Positions 1 through 12,359 of a stretch of 64,000 nt of DNA are shown here, in pieces. Position 1 is the first letter of the stretch, and each line of letters starts with the position of its first letter. The position numbers and the translations under genes were made by a program. The DNA comes from CAWHYG01 sp963833505 (GTDB lineage Bacteria; Eisenbacteria; RBG-16-71-46; CAIMUX01): assembly GCA_963833505.1 (NCBI GenBank), contig CAWHYG010000007.1, positions 620,001 through 684,000 of the forward strand, read 5' to 3'. The notes under the pieces were generated by a model that saw only the letters and a program-made list of their open reading frames with translations, had not been told where the DNA came from and did not search any database.

Positions 1-929
1 CCGGTCGCCAGCGAATCGAGGCCGAGGAGCTGCCGGCCTACCGCCACCGAGTCCTTCGGGGTGTTCTTGGGCGATTCTTCCGCCGTTCCGGACAAGGCGG
101 CATGGAGGCTGTCTTTCTCGCTTCGCACCCGAGCCAGGATCTTCCCGGCCTTCGAGCGCAAGCAGACCGAATCGGCGACGGTCCCGGCCACGGTCCCGGG
201 CTCGTCCGGATCAGCGACGTAGAGGTTGACGTCGGTAACGACCCGCGACGTGTCTTCGATGACGAGGCTCTCCGGGAGGCAGGCCAGGCGATCGGCCGAC
301 CGGTTGAACTCCAGATCCTTGTCCCGATCGTAGAAGGCGCAGATCCGAAGAGGCTTGTTCCGGGGCAGGTAATCCAGCTCGTACTTGCCGTCCGCGTCGG
401 TCTGTCCCAGCCGGAGCGGATCGGGCAGATACGCGTCCTTGGACGTGTCGGGCATCGGCACGCTCCAGGGCCATACGTAGACGAAGAGGCCTTTCGGCGA
501 GTAGCGCTGCCCGAACACCTCTCCCTTGACCTTCCCCGTATCGAGCGTATCGCCGGTCGAAAAGGCGAAAGACCAGGCTTCCTTGAGCGCGTTGTTGTGA
601 TGGTCCTTGGTGGCCGTGCCCAGAAGGCCCGCGTAGGTGCGATGCCTGGCCAGCGGGACGCGCGTCCGGAGAATCCAGACGTTCTTCTTCCAGAAGCGCT
701 CCCGATATTCGACCGGCGGAGAGAGGAAGAAGGACTCCTCGACCGACCGCTTGCTCATCGGCTTACTGAACTTGAGGACCAGGCTGTCGGTGGGCGGAAC
801 GCGCACGGCGCCGGAATCGGGGAACGTCTTGATCACCTTCGGAGGGGTCACATCCTCCGGCCCGCCGCCCGGGGACCCGATCTCCGCGCAGGCCGCCACC
901 AGGGCGACGCCCATGATCAGAAGGCTCAC
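1..929 (-). CDS. Lipoprotein with Big_5-type Ig-like domain (partial)
   Basis: The reading frame is open from a GTG at 929 to the left edge, so the C-terminus is missing. The N-terminus is a short hydrophobic stretch ending in a lipobox-like LVAAC, followed by AEIGSPGGGPEDVTPPKV. That 'GGGPEDxTPP' start is typical of outer-membrane lipoproteins of the FCB group that carry a bacterial Ig-like Big_5 (SbsA-like) domain. The next ~100 residues (DSLVLKFSKPM, then a beta-rich stretch ending FAFSTGD) match such a domain. A carboxypeptidase-regulatory-like region (DADGKYELDYLP) follows. Location is inferred to be the cell envelope. Start choice is uncertain: an in-frame ATG lies at 914. Specific function unknown. 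Confidence 0.75.
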   Translation of the reverse strand, partial: MSLLIMGVALVAACAEIGSPGGGPEDVTPPKVIKTFPDSGAVRVPPTDSLVLKFSKPMSKRSVEESFFLSPPVEYRERFWKKNVWILRTRVPLARHRTYAGLLGTATKDHHNNALKEAWSFAFSTGDTLDTGKVKGEVFGQRYSPKGLFVYVWPWSVPMPDTSKDAYLPDPLRLGQTDADGKYELDYLPRNKPLRICAFYDRDKDLEFNRSADRLACLPESLVIEDTSRVVTDVNLYVADPDEPGTVAGTVADSVCLRSKAGKILARVRSEKDSLHAALSGTAEESPKNTPKDSVAVGRQLLGLDSLAT

Positions 930-992
930 CGGAAGCGGGAAGCGTTCCCCTCTCCATCGAAGCCGGCGGACGCCGGGGCGACCGCCAACCGC

Positions 993-1068
993 CGACGGAA
1001 GGCAATCGTCGGAGTCGCATCGCCTCCCGACTACCGTCGACGGAAGGCAATCGTCGGAGTCGCATCGC
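993..1068. repeat. 45-bp tandem direct repeat, two copies
   Basis: A 31-bp sequence beginning CGACGGAAGGCAATCGTCGG occurs at 993-1023 and again, identical, at 1038-1068, giving a period of 45 bp. It lies in the 180-bp gap between the partial lipoprotein gene and the end of argF. One of several unrelated short tandem repeats in this window. Confidence 0.9.
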
Positions 1069-1111
1069 TCCCCGACAGCTCCGAGTGGTTTCCCGACTGC
1101 GGCGCCGATTC

Positions 1112-2044
1112 TCACGAGCCAAGAGCGGGTTCGAGACATCGAACCAGGATCGCTTTCTGGCCATGAAGCCGGTTCTCGGCCTGATCGAAGACCACCGACT
1201 GCGGGCCGTCCATGACCTCGTCCGTGATCTCCTGTCCGCGGTGAGCCGGTAGGCAGTGCATCACGATGGCCTTGGGATCAGCCAGCCCGAGCAGCTTCCG
1301 GTTGACCTGATAGCCGCTGAACTCCTGGACGCGCCGCGCCGCCTCCGCTTCCTGCCCCATGCTCGTCCAAGTGTCGGTGTAGACCACCTGGGCGCCCCGG
1401 ATCGCCTCCGCCGGATCGCTCGTGAGGAGGATCCTTCCCTTGGCCCGCGCCTGGGCCCGCTCGACGATCCAGGATTGCGGGCGATACGGGTCCGGCCCCC
1501 CGAAGGAGAAATCGAAACGGAAGCTCAAGGCGACGTTCAGCCAGGAGTGGACCATGTTGTTCCCGTCGCCCAGATAGGCGACCTTGATCCCGTCGAGCGG
1601 CAGGCCCTTCTCGCGGATGGTCAGGAGATCGGCAAAGACCTGACAGGGATGCGTCAGGTCGGTCAGGCCGTTGATCACCGGGATGGAAGCCGCCGCGGCC
1701 AGATCCTCGACGTCCTTCTGGTTGAAGGTGCGGATCATGATCCCGTCCAGGAACCGGCTGATGACGTTCCCGATGTCGTAGATCGATTCCCTCCGGTTGA
1801 AACCGACCTCGGCATCCGTGATGTACAGGGAGCTGCCGCCGAGCTGGCGCATCCCGACCTCGAAGGAAACCCGGGTACGGAGACTCGGTTTGTGAAAGAC
1901 GCATCCGAGAACCCGGCCCGAGAGCCGCGGTTCCAGCCGTCCCTTGCGGAGCGACTCCTTGAGCGCAACCGCGAGGTCGAGCATGCCGTCGAGCTCGTCC
2001 CGCGACCAATCCGCCAGCGTGAGAAAATCGCGCTTCGTTGCCAT
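1112..2044 (-). CDS. argF: Ornithine carbamoyltransferase
   Basis: This 310-residue enzyme would transfer the carbamoyl group of carbamoyl phosphate to ornithine to form citrulline in arginine synthesis, in the cytosol. The carbamoyl-phosphate binding motif is SLRTR (residues 54-58, the S-L variant of STRTR). HPCQ is at 132-135, the SMG loop appears as DTWTSMGQE, and HCLPAHRG is near the C-terminus. Length fits the family. The ATG at 2044 is chosen because GAAGGAGG sits just upstream and the N-terminus aligns with the family; a longer reading to 2173 would add residues with no homology. It diverges from the MFS gene. Confusion with N-acetyl- or N-succinylornithine transcarbamylases is possible but less likely, given the canonical SMG loop. 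Confidence 0.93.
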   Translation of the reverse strand: MATKRDFLTLADWSRDELDGMLDLAVALKESLRKGRLEPRLSGRVLGCVFHKPSLRTRVSFEVGMRQLGGSSLYITDAEVGFNRRESIYDIGNVISRFLDGIMIRTFNQKDVEDLAAAASIPVINGLTDLTHPCQVFADLLTIREKGLPLDGIKVAYLGDGNNMVHSWLNVALSFRFDFSFGGPDPYRPQSWIVERAQARAKGRILLTSDPAEAIRGAQVVYTDTWTSMGQEAEAARRVQEFSGYQVNRKLLGLADPKAIVMHCLPAHRGQEITDEVMDGPQSVVFDQAENRLHGQKAILVRCLEPALGS

Positions 2045-2173
2045 CGGGCCTCCTTCATCGTAGCGCTCGGAATCGCCTGTCGACCGGCAGTCCGGGCCGG
2101 GTCGGTCCCTCCTGAATCGGCTGGATTCTGCCCCAAAGACCCAGCCGCGGCAACCTCGGCCAACCTCACTCAA

Positions 2174-2299
2174 CTCGACCCGAACTCAGGCAACCTCGGC
2201 CCGGCTTCAGCCCGACTCGTCTCGATCTCAGAAGACCCTGGCCCAATTTCTGCCCATCTCGACTCGAACTCAGGCAGCCTTGGCCCGCGCAAAGCCAGT
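2174..2299. repeat. Three 42-bp imperfect tandem repeats in the argF/MFS divergent region
   Basis: Units start at 2174, 2216 and 2258, each 42 bp and beginning CTCGACCCGAACTC or a close variant, with a degenerate partial unit before them. The 385-bp interval 2045-2429 separates divergent argF and the MFS gene, so it must hold both promoters; I cannot place -10/-35 boxes confidently. Nothing else recognisable in it. Confidence 0.8.
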
Positions 2300-2429
2300 C
2301 CCGGGCCAGCTTGAGCCGGAAACGGACCGGCATCAGCGCTGCGGTCGACGCCGGCAGGTTGGGAACGGTATGCTCGCCAGCGTGTGACCTCCGCACCCAG
2401 ATCGACCAGCCGAAGCAGGACCAGAGGGC

Positions 2430-3953
2430 ATGACCCGACCGCAAGATCCGAATTCCGCGACCGCGGGATCAGGGCGACTCAGCCCTCCGCCAGGGACAGC
2501 TCTCGAGACAGGCCTCGGGGGCGCAAACGCTCCCGCGGGACCCGCGGGCGTTCTCCCCGGACAGGCGGATGGAGACCTGCGGGCGGCCGTTCCGCCTGGA
2601 GAACCCGAGCGAAGTCAGCACCTCTCCATCTTCGAAGGGTCTCTCGCCACCGTCCACATCACGATCACGGGCGGTTCGCTTGTGACCGCCTATGCCCTGA
2701 TGCTCGGGGCGAGGCCGTTCCACCTCGGGCTCATCTCCGCCTTCACCGCGCTGGCCGCCACCGGCTCGGTCATCGGCGCGCAATGGATCGCATGGCTGGG
2801 CCGCCGCAAATGGCTCACCGCGTGGACCTCCGCAGGCGGCCGCGCTTCCTGGGCCCTGCTCTGCCTCTTGCCCTTCCTTCCGATCAGCGCGGGCCTTCGG
2901 CTCACGGTGTTTCTGGCGGTGATCTTCGCCGGGAACTTCTTCCTCAACGCCGGCGGCACGGGCTGGCTGTCCTGGATGACCGATCTGGTGCCGGCCGAGC
3001 GGCGGGGCCGTTTCTTCGGAGTCCGGAACACCATCCTGGGCGCGGTCGGCATGGGCGTGAGCCTCGGCGCCGGACGGCTGTTCGACGGCTTCGTCGCGGC
3101 CGACCTCAAGGCGTTCGGCCTGGCCATCATCTTCGGGATCGCCGCCGTGTTCGCGATCCTGGCCGCTTGCGTGCTGGTGCGCCAGTGGGAACCGGCCCTC
3201 GTCGGAGAACGACCGCGGCCGATTCTCCGGACCCTGCAGCTTCCCATCCGGGACGGGTCCTTCCGCCGACTTCTGGTCTTCCTCGTTCTCTGGTCGACCG
3301 CGACCGGCCTGGCCGGACCTTTCTTCGCCGCTCACATGATCAAGAACCTCAAGATGAGCTTCTCCATGATCGCGGTCTATTCGATCCTGGCCGGAGCGGT
3401 TTCGCTGTCCACGCAACCCATCTGGGGCCGGATCATCGATCGGTTGGGAAACCGCCCGGTCCTGATCGTGAATCTGCTCGGCGTCTTCGGCCTTCCGCTC
3501 CTGTGGTTGTTCTCGAGTCCCACGCGGCTCTATCCGATCTGGACCGACGCGATCATGACCGGGCTCTTCTGGCCGGGGTTCACGCTGGCGTCCTTCAATC
3601 TCGTTCTCGGGACGGCGCCGGAAGAGAGCCGGACCGCCTATCTGGGCGTCCAGAGCCTCGCGGTGGGTCTGGCCACATTTTTCGCCGGCATCCTGGGAGG
3701 CTGGATCGCGCAGATTCTCGAGGGAATCCATGTTCCGGTGGCCGGTCTGACGCTGGTGAACTTCCACGTGCTCTTCGCGGCATCCTCGCTTCTCCGGATC
3801 GCGCTCCTGCCTTTCGCCCTTTCGATCCGCGAGGAGCGCTCGGGCTCCGTGCGGGCGCTCCTCGGGTTGCTGGGGGATCAGGTCTCGCAGCGGTTCCAGA
3901 CCGGGCTGCAGGTCGGAGTGACCACCATCCGGAGAATCGGCAAGGGTTCGTAA
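2430..3953 (+). CDS. Major facilitator superfamily transporter
   Basis: A 507-residue integral membrane protein. The first ~60 residues are low-complexity Pro/Gly/Ala and probably cytoplasmic. About twelve hydrophobic segments then run from TVHITITGGSLVTAYALM to the C-terminus, with the short basic loop WLGRRKW between helices 2 and 3 and a charged central loop around residues 255-275. This is the layout of an MFS permease. The glycine-rich TGLFWPGFTLASFNL helix resembles the sugar/efflux branch, but I cannot name the substrate. The gene lies upstream of the MNT/HEPN pair and mannoside genes, so a sugar or glycoside is a reasonable guess only. The start could be further in, as the N-terminal extension has no family support. 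Confidence 0.8.
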   Translation: MTRPQDPNSATAGSGRLSPPPGTALETGLGGANAPAGPAGVLPGQADGDLRAAVPPGEPERSQHLSIFEGSLATVHITITGGSLVTAYALMLGARPFHLGLISAFTALAATGSVIGAQWIAWLGRRKWLTAWTSAGGRASWALLCLLPFLPISAGLRLTVFLAVIFAGNFFLNAGGTGWLSWMTDLVPAERRGRFFGVRNTILGAVGMGVSLGAGRLFDGFVAADLKAFGLAIIFGIAAVFAILAACVLVRQWEPALVGERPRPILRTLQLPIRDGSFRRLLVFLVLWSTATGLAGPFFAAHMIKNLKMSFSMIAVYSILAGAVSLSTQPIWGRIIDRLGNRPVLIVNLLGVFGLPLLWLFSSPTRLYPIWTDAIMTGLFWPGFTLASFNLVLGTAPEESRTAYLGVQSLAVGLATFFAGILGGWIAQILEGIHVPVAGLTLVNFHVLFAASSLLRIALLPFALSIREERSGSVRALLGLLGDQVSQRFQTGLQVGVTTIRRIGKGS

Positions 3954-3991
3954 GCGGGGCCGGGCCGGAACCATTCGAAAGGAGATTGCCG

Positions 3992-4375
3992 ATGCAGGAG
4001 GATTCCCCTACCCTGGGCTGCGGGAATCCAACCAAGGGCAGGTTCTGCATGGTTCCTGCAGCGCAAGATCGGATCGTCGAGGAACTGGTTCGACGCCTCG
4101 TTCCGGCCCTCAACCCGGAGAGAATCTACTTGTTCGGGTCAAGGGCCCGCGGAGAAGGCGGTCCGGACAGCGATTTCGACCTTCTTGTCATCGTTCCGTC
4201 ATCTCCCCTCCCGGCGCACCGAAGAGAACGTGCGGCTTTCCGTGCCCTCTGCGGGGTCGGCGTCTCCAAAGACGTACTGGTCTTCACCCGTGAGGAGTTT
4301 CAGCGGCGGGCCTCCGTCCCTACCTCCTTGCCGTGGACCGTGCTCCGGGAGGGCCGACTGATCTATGCAGCCTGA
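3992..4375 (+). CDS. MNT-type minimal nucleotidyltransferase (antitoxin-like)
   Basis: A 127-residue protein with the nucleotidyltransferase signature GSRARG followed by SDFDLLV (the G-S...D-x-D metal-binding pair), about residues 47-70. Minimal nucleotidyltransferases (MNT) paired with HEPN proteins form type VII toxin-antitoxin-like modules, in which MNT AMPylates or otherwise neutralises the HEPN partner. The ATG at 3992 is preceded by AAAGGAG at good spacing. The stop overlaps the start of the HEPN gene by 11 bases, indicating translational coupling. Whether this pair is a live toxin-antitoxin is inference. Confidence 0.85.
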   Translation: MQEDSPTLGCGNPTKGRFCMVPAAQDRIVEELVRRLVPALNPERIYLFGSRARGEGGPDSDFDLLVIVPSSPLPAHRRERAAFRALCGVGVSKDVLVFTREEFQRRASVPTSLPWTVLREGRLIYAA

Positions 4376-4799
4376 GAAGGCCGAAGAGGTTCGTGATTGG
4401 CTGCGCAAGGCGGCTGGCGACCTCCGCGGCGCCCAGATCGACATCGCTGCGTCTCCTCCATTGCTCGAAGATGCTCTCTTCCATTGCCAGCAAGCTTCGG
4501 AGAAGGCCATGAAGGCGTTGTTGACCGCCCACGACGTTGTCTTCCGGCGGACTCATGACCTGGATGAGCTGGCGGTGGCATGCGAGAGGCTCCATTCGGA
4601 TCTGCGTCCAGCGCTTGATCCGGCCAGAGAGCTCACGGTCTTCGCCTGGCGTTTTCGCTATCCCGGCGAGCCGTCCGAGTCCGACCTTGAGGAGGCGCAA
4701 TCCGCGTTCGTCATGGCGCAGACGGTATACCTCGCCATCACAGCCCATCTTCCAGAGGACGTGCAGCTTCCCAATGATCTCTGGGGCCGGTCCACCTGA
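4365..4799 (+). CDS. HEPN domain protein paired with MNT
   Basis: A 144-residue, mostly helical protein with the HEPN hallmarks: an N-terminal WLRKAAGDL helix and the ALFHCQQASEKAMKALL helix typical of this family. HEPN toxins that act as RNases normally carry an Rx4-6H motif. Here I see only RRTHDL (R-x-x-H spacing) and no clear Rx4-6H, so RNase activity is doubtful. It may be a structural or regulatory HEPN partner. The gene begins inside the MNT gene and ends 15 bases before the GH130 gene. Confidence 0.85.
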   Translation: MQPEKAEEVRDWLRKAAGDLRGAQIDIAASPPLLEDALFHCQQASEKAMKALLTAHDVVFRRTHDLDELAVACERLHSDLRPALDPARELTVFAWRFRYPGEPSESDLEEAQSAFVMAQTVYLAITAHLPEDVQLPNDLWGRST

Positions 4800-4814
4800 G
4801 ACCATCGGACAACC

Positions 4815-5783
4815 ATGTCCCTACTCCGCCATCCCGCCAACCCGATCCTGACCCGTTTCGACATTCCTTCCCTGCCGCCCCATCTGACCGACGTAACCTC
4901 GGTGTTCAACGCCGGCGCCACGCTGTACAACGACCATCCGTTTCTGCTTCTGAGAGTCCAGAACCGCGGCCGCGAGACCTTTCTCCTGGCGGCGGAGGGA
5001 ACGGACGGCGCCTGCTTTCAGGTGCGCCCGCGGGCGGTGCCGATCCAGGGACTCGAGCGGGTCGGCCGGCGCATCCACCACGTGTATGACCCCCGCATCA
5101 CGCGCCTGGGACCGGACTACCTCGTCACGCTGGCGCTCGACCTCGATGACGGATGCCGCCTGGGGCTGGCGCGAACGCGCGACTTCGAGGAGCTGGAGTT
5201 CCTTGGCCTGGTGTCCGAGACCGACAGCCGGAACGGCGTCCTCTTCCCTGAGCGGATCGGCGGCCGATACGCCCTCCTCGAGCGCCCCAACGTCCGGACC
5301 GATCCGAATGAGCCGGCCAGCGGCGAGGAGATCGCGCTCTCCTGCTCCGACGATCTTCTTCACTGGCGCCGCGAAGGAACGGTCTTCTCCGGACGTTTTC
5401 ACTACTGGGACGAGCGGATCGGCTCCGGGCCGCCTCCAGTCAAGACGCGTGAAGGCTGGCTGCACGTCTATCACGGAGTCGCGACTCATTTCGGAAGCGC
5501 CAGCATCTATCAGGCCGGTGCCGTCCTGCTGGACCTTCACGATCCGTCGAAGGTGCTCGCGCGAAGTCGCTACAACTTCCTGGAGCCCCGCGAACCGTAC
5601 GAGCTGATGGGTCAGGTGCCGAACGTGGTCTTCCCTTCCGGGTGGATCGTGGATACCGACGCCGGCGGGTGGGCATCGCCTGAAAGCCGTGTATTCCTGT
5701 ACTACGGGGCGGCTGACACCACGCTCTGCCTCGCAACAGGCACGGTGGCGGACCTCCTGGCCGCCTGCCGGGAGGGGTCATGA
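4815..5783 (+). CDS. GH130 family mannoside phosphorylase-like protein
   Basis: A 322-residue protein with the five-bladed beta-propeller pattern of glycoside hydrolase family 130. These enzymes phosphorolyse (a few hydrolyse) beta-mannosides, releasing mannose-1-phosphate. Visible family elements are SVFNAGA near the N-terminus, the catalytic-type YDPRITRL around residue 94, NGVLFPERI near 138, and GSGPPPVKTREGWLHVYHG near 205. No signal peptide is seen, so it should be cytosolic. It is followed, with a 4-base overlap (ATGA), by the CBM9-like gene, and shares the block with a transporter and a GH38 mannosidase. That suggests a beta-mannosyl linkage, perhaps an N-glycan core type; the exact substrate is inference. 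Confidence 0.85.
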   Translation: MSLLRHPANPILTRFDIPSLPPHLTDVTSVFNAGATLYNDHPFLLLRVQNRGRETFLLAAEGTDGACFQVRPRAVPIQGLERVGRRIHHVYDPRITRLGPDYLVTLALDLDDGCRLGLARTRDFEELEFLGLVSETDSRNGVLFPERIGGRYALLERPNVRTDPNEPASGEEIALSCSDDLLHWRREGTVFSGRFHYWDERIGSGPPPVKTREGWLHVYHGVATHFGSASIYQAGAVLLDLHDPSKVLARSRYNFLEPREPYELMGQVPNVVFPSGWIVDTDAGGWASPESRVFLYYGAADTTLCLATGTVADLLAACREGS

Positions 5784-6901
5784 TCCCGCGATGGGCATCA
5801 AGACGGCTCACCTGCGCGGTATTCATCGGCCTCCTGGGTCTTGGCGCTGCTCCTGCGCCGCCTGCGCAATGGCAGGACGGATACCGGTTCCCGGTCCCGG
5901 AGATCGACTGGGCTCCGCGCGGCACCGTCTGCTTCCGGGCCGATCCCGCTCCGATCATCGACGGACTTTTGGACGACCCGGCCTGGAAGAACGCGCCCTG
6001 GACGGAAGACTTCACGGACATCCAGGGACCGCTCCGGCCGGCTCCCCGCTTCCGGACCCGCGCCCGCCTCCTTTGGGACGATCAGTACCTGTACATCGGC
6101 GCCGAGATGGACGAGCCGGATCTGTGGGCCACCCTGACCACGAGGGACGCGGTCATCTTTCACGACAACGATTTCGAGGTCTTCATCGACCCGGATGGAG
6201 ACACCCACCAGTATTACGAGCTGGAGATGAACGCGCTGAATACGGTCTGGGACCTGCTTTTGATCCAGCCCTACCGCGACGGAGGCCCGGCCGTGAACGC
6301 CTGGGACATCGCCGGGCTGAAGACGGCCGTTCATCTCGACGGCACCGTGAACGATCCGTCCGACCGAGACCGAGGGTGGACGGTCGAGATCGCGATTCCC
6401 TGGGACGTGCTGGGCCAGTGCGCACATCGTCCCGCACCTCCGGCGCCGGGCGATCAGTGGCGGGTGAACTTCTCTCGGGTCGAGTGGACCCGCGACGTCG
6501 CCGGAGGCCGCTATGTCAGACGGCGCGATCCGGCGACCGGGCGAGACCTGCCCGAAGACAACTGGGTCTGGTCCCCGCAGGGGCTCATCAACATGCACTA
6601 CCCGGAGATGTGGGGGTTCGTGCAGTTTTCCGCGCGAACCGGCGGTGCGGAGGCGTTCCAGCGGGATCCCGAGGGCGCGGTCGCCTGGAAGCTGCGCCTG
6701 GTCTACTACGCGGAACGGGACCGTCAGGAGAAAAGCGAAGGGCTGACCGCCGACGGACGGGATCTGCGCCCGCCGGTCGATCCGACCCAGGTGCGGATCT
6801 GGACTCTTCCCGACGGCTTCGAGGCGACGGCGCCCTCCCTGGACGGCAAGAGCCTCTGGCACATCCGCGAGGACGGCCGCATCTGGAAGTCCGCCCCGTG
6901 A
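5780..6901 (+). CDS. Secreted CBM9-like carbohydrate-binding protein
   Basis: A 373-residue protein with an N-terminal signal peptide (basic RR start, hydrophobic CAVFIGLLGLGAAPA). A carbohydrate-binding module family 9-like domain follows: the opening is APIIDGLLDDPAWKNAPW, then LLWDDQYLYIGAEMDEPD, HDNDFEVFIDPDGD and GWTVEIAIPWDVLG, the order seen in CBM9 proteins of glycan-use loci. No catalytic domain is evident. It overlaps the GH130 gene by 4 bases. Likely role: extracytoplasmic binding of the oligosaccharide that the downstream symporter imports; this is inferred from context. Confidence 0.8.
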   Translation: MIPRWASRRLTCAVFIGLLGLGAAPAPPAQWQDGYRFPVPEIDWAPRGTVCFRADPAPIIDGLLDDPAWKNAPWTEDFTDIQGPLRPAPRFRTRARLLWDDQYLYIGAEMDEPDLWATLTTRDAVIFHDNDFEVFIDPDGDTHQYYELEMNALNTVWDLLLIQPYRDGGPAVNAWDIAGLKTAVHLDGTVNDPSDRDRGWTVEIAIPWDVLGQCAHRPAPPAPGDQWRVNFSRVEWTRDVAGGRYVRRRDPATGRDLPEDNWVWSPQGLINMHYPEMWGFVQFSARTGGAEAFQRDPEGAVAWKLRLVYYAERDRQEKSEGLTADGRDLRPPVDPTQVRIWTLPDGFEATAPSLDGKSLWHIREDGRIWKSAP

Positions 6902-7023
6902 TGACCGTGGACCGCGGCATGGGGAGCCTGGTGGTACCCGGCGACGATGAGCTTCTCAGCCGAGGATCGGAGCAGGCAGGCAGGACCGCCGTGCCGCCCG
7001 CCGAAGGAGACCCGCAGGCATGA
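6901..7023 (+). CDS. Possible 40-residue ORF between CBM9 and symporter genes
   Basis: An ATG at 6901 overlaps the CBM9 stop (TGATG arrangement) and opens a 40-codon frame ending at 7023. Inside its end, a second ATG (7020) with a good GGAG at 7006-7009 opens a 12-codon frame whose stop overlaps the symporter ATG at 7055. The predicted peptide is hydrophilic (DDELLSRGSEQ) and unlike the hydrophobic small accessory proteins known beside some sodium:solute symporters. It may simply be a translational bridge. Low confidence as a protein gene. Confidence 0.3.
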   Translation: MTVDRGMGSLVVPGDDELLSRGSEQAGRTAVPPAEGDPQA

Positions 7024-7054
7024 GCCGTTCCGCGGAGGTTCAGGGCGCCCGAAC

Positions 7055-9095
7055 ATGATCCTCTCGACGCTCGATTGGGGCATCGTCCTCTTCATGTTCC
7101 TGTTCGTGACGGCCAGCGTAATGGCGAGCCGTTCGCAGATGAAGAGCGTGGCGGATTTTCTCTCCGCGGGACGAACCGGCGGCCGGTATCTCCTGGCGGT
7201 TTCGGGAGGCGTGGCCGGACTCGGCGCCATCACCATCATCGGAAACCTCGAGATGAACCTGGTGGCCGGATTCTGCCTGAGCTGGTGGGGCTTTACCATG
7301 GGCGTGGTCCTCCTGCTCGCCACCGCGTCCGGCTGGGTCATCTATCGCTTCCGTCAGACGCGCTGCCTCACCCTGGCCCAGTTCTTCGAGCTGCGCTACA
7401 GCCGGCGGTTCCGGATCTTCACCGGTCTCATCGCCTTCCTGGCCGGGATCGTCAACATGGGGATCTTCCCCGCCGTGGAGGCGCGTTTCTTCCTCTATTT
7501 CTGCGGGTTTCCCCATGTCCTCCACGTGGGCGGACTGGCGATCTCGACCTTCGCCCTCTTGATGGCGCTCCTTCTCGCCGTCTCCGTCTCCTTCGTCTTC
7601 GCCGGCGGCCAGATCGCGGTCATGGTCTCGGAGTTCTTCCAGGGAGTCTTCGTCAACGCCGGTCTGCTCGCTATCGTGCTCTACTTCGTCTTTCACATCG
7701 ACTGGAAGCTGATCGAGGAGGCCCTGCACGGTGCTCCGGTGGGCGCGTCCCTGACCAATCCCTTTCACACCGGCCAGGTCAAGGACTTCAACTTCTGGTA
7801 TTTCCTCATCGGCGTGTTCGGCTATCTCTACGGCACCATGTCCTGGCAGGGAACCCAGGCGTACAACTCCGCGGCGGAGAACGCCCATGAAGCCCGCATG
7901 GCCGGTCTGCTCGGGCTCTGGCGGGGCCTGCCCCAGGCAATCATGTTCACCTTCGTGCCGATCGTGGCCTACACGGTGCTGCACCATCCGCACTTCCAGA
8001 ACGTGGTCGGAGCGATCCAGCCGATCCTGGCCGGCGCGGAGACGGAAGCGATCCGGAGCCAGCTCAAGGCGCCTCTGGTGCTGCAGCAGCTCCTGCCCCA
8101 CGGCCTTCTCGGCATCTTCGCGGCTCTCATGCTGGCGGCCACGATCACCACCTTCGACACCTACCTGCATTCCTGGGGAAGCATCCTCGTGCAGGACGTC
8201 GTCATCCCCTGGCGCCGCCGTCCCCTCGGAACCAAGGCTCACCTGCGGGCGCTCAAGCTCGCGATCCTGGGCGTCGCGGTGTTCATCTTCGGTTTCAGCC
8301 TCGTCTTCCGGCAGACCCAATACATCTTCCTTTTCTTCGCCATCACCGGCGCCATCTTTGCGGGTGGCTCGGGAGCCATCATCATCGGAGGCCTGTACTG
8401 GAAACGCGGCACCGCGCCCGCCGCCTGGGCCGCCATGATCACCGGCTCCGCCATCGCCGTGGGCGGCATCATCATCCATCAGATCGACGAGGGCTTCTGG
8501 ATCAACGGGCAGTGGTTCTGGGCCATCGCCATGGCCGCATCCAGCCTGGTGTTTGTGGGGGTCTCGCTCCTCGGGCCGAAGCGGGAGGTCGACCTCGACC
8601 GTCTGCTGCATCGCGGGCGGTGGGCGCCGCCACGCAGCGACTCCGCGCCGCTCGCGGCTCCTCGGCAGGCCCAGCGGACGACCGCGGCTACGGTGATCCC
8701 GCCGCCGACTCTGCTGCCGGCGTCCGTGCCATCCCGCGCGCTCGATTCACTCCGCCGCTGGCTCTACGGGCTCCGTTTCGGACCGGAGTTCTCCACCGGA
8801 GACCGGGTGATCTACTCGGCCAACTACGTCTGGACCCTGGGTTGGTTCATCGTCTTCGTGATCGGCACCGTCATCAACCTGTCCCGGCCGGTATCCGACT
8901 CCGCCTGGCTGCAATTCTGGAAGATCTGGCTGGGAATCAATCTCGGTCTCGCCGCCGTCATGCTCGTCTGGTTCACGGTCGGAGGTCTCTTCGATCTCCG
9001 CAGCATGTTCCAGCGGCTCCGCACGCGCGAGCGAGATCACCGCGACGACGGATTCGTGCGCATCGCCGAAGAGGCGTCGACGGAAGGAGATCCTC

Positions 9096-9103
<8 letters not shown>
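7055..9103 (+). CDS. Sodium:solute symporter (SSS family)
   Basis: A 682-residue membrane protein with about thirteen or more hydrophobic segments and SSS hallmarks: the N-terminal helix LDWGIVLFMFLFVTASV, DFLSAGRTGGRYLLAVSGG, and the central GYLYGTMSWQGTQAYN region. It would cotransport a sugar or related solute with sodium. The C-terminal ~150 residues add a hydrophilic linker and two further helices. The ATG at 7055 is preferred because the first membrane helix begins there; an in-frame ATG at 6947 would add 36 hydrophilic residues. Last 8 bases overlap the GH38 gene. Context makes a mannoside or mannose-containing glycan the likely cargo. Confidence 0.88.
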
Positions 9104-12359
<3,256 letters not shown>

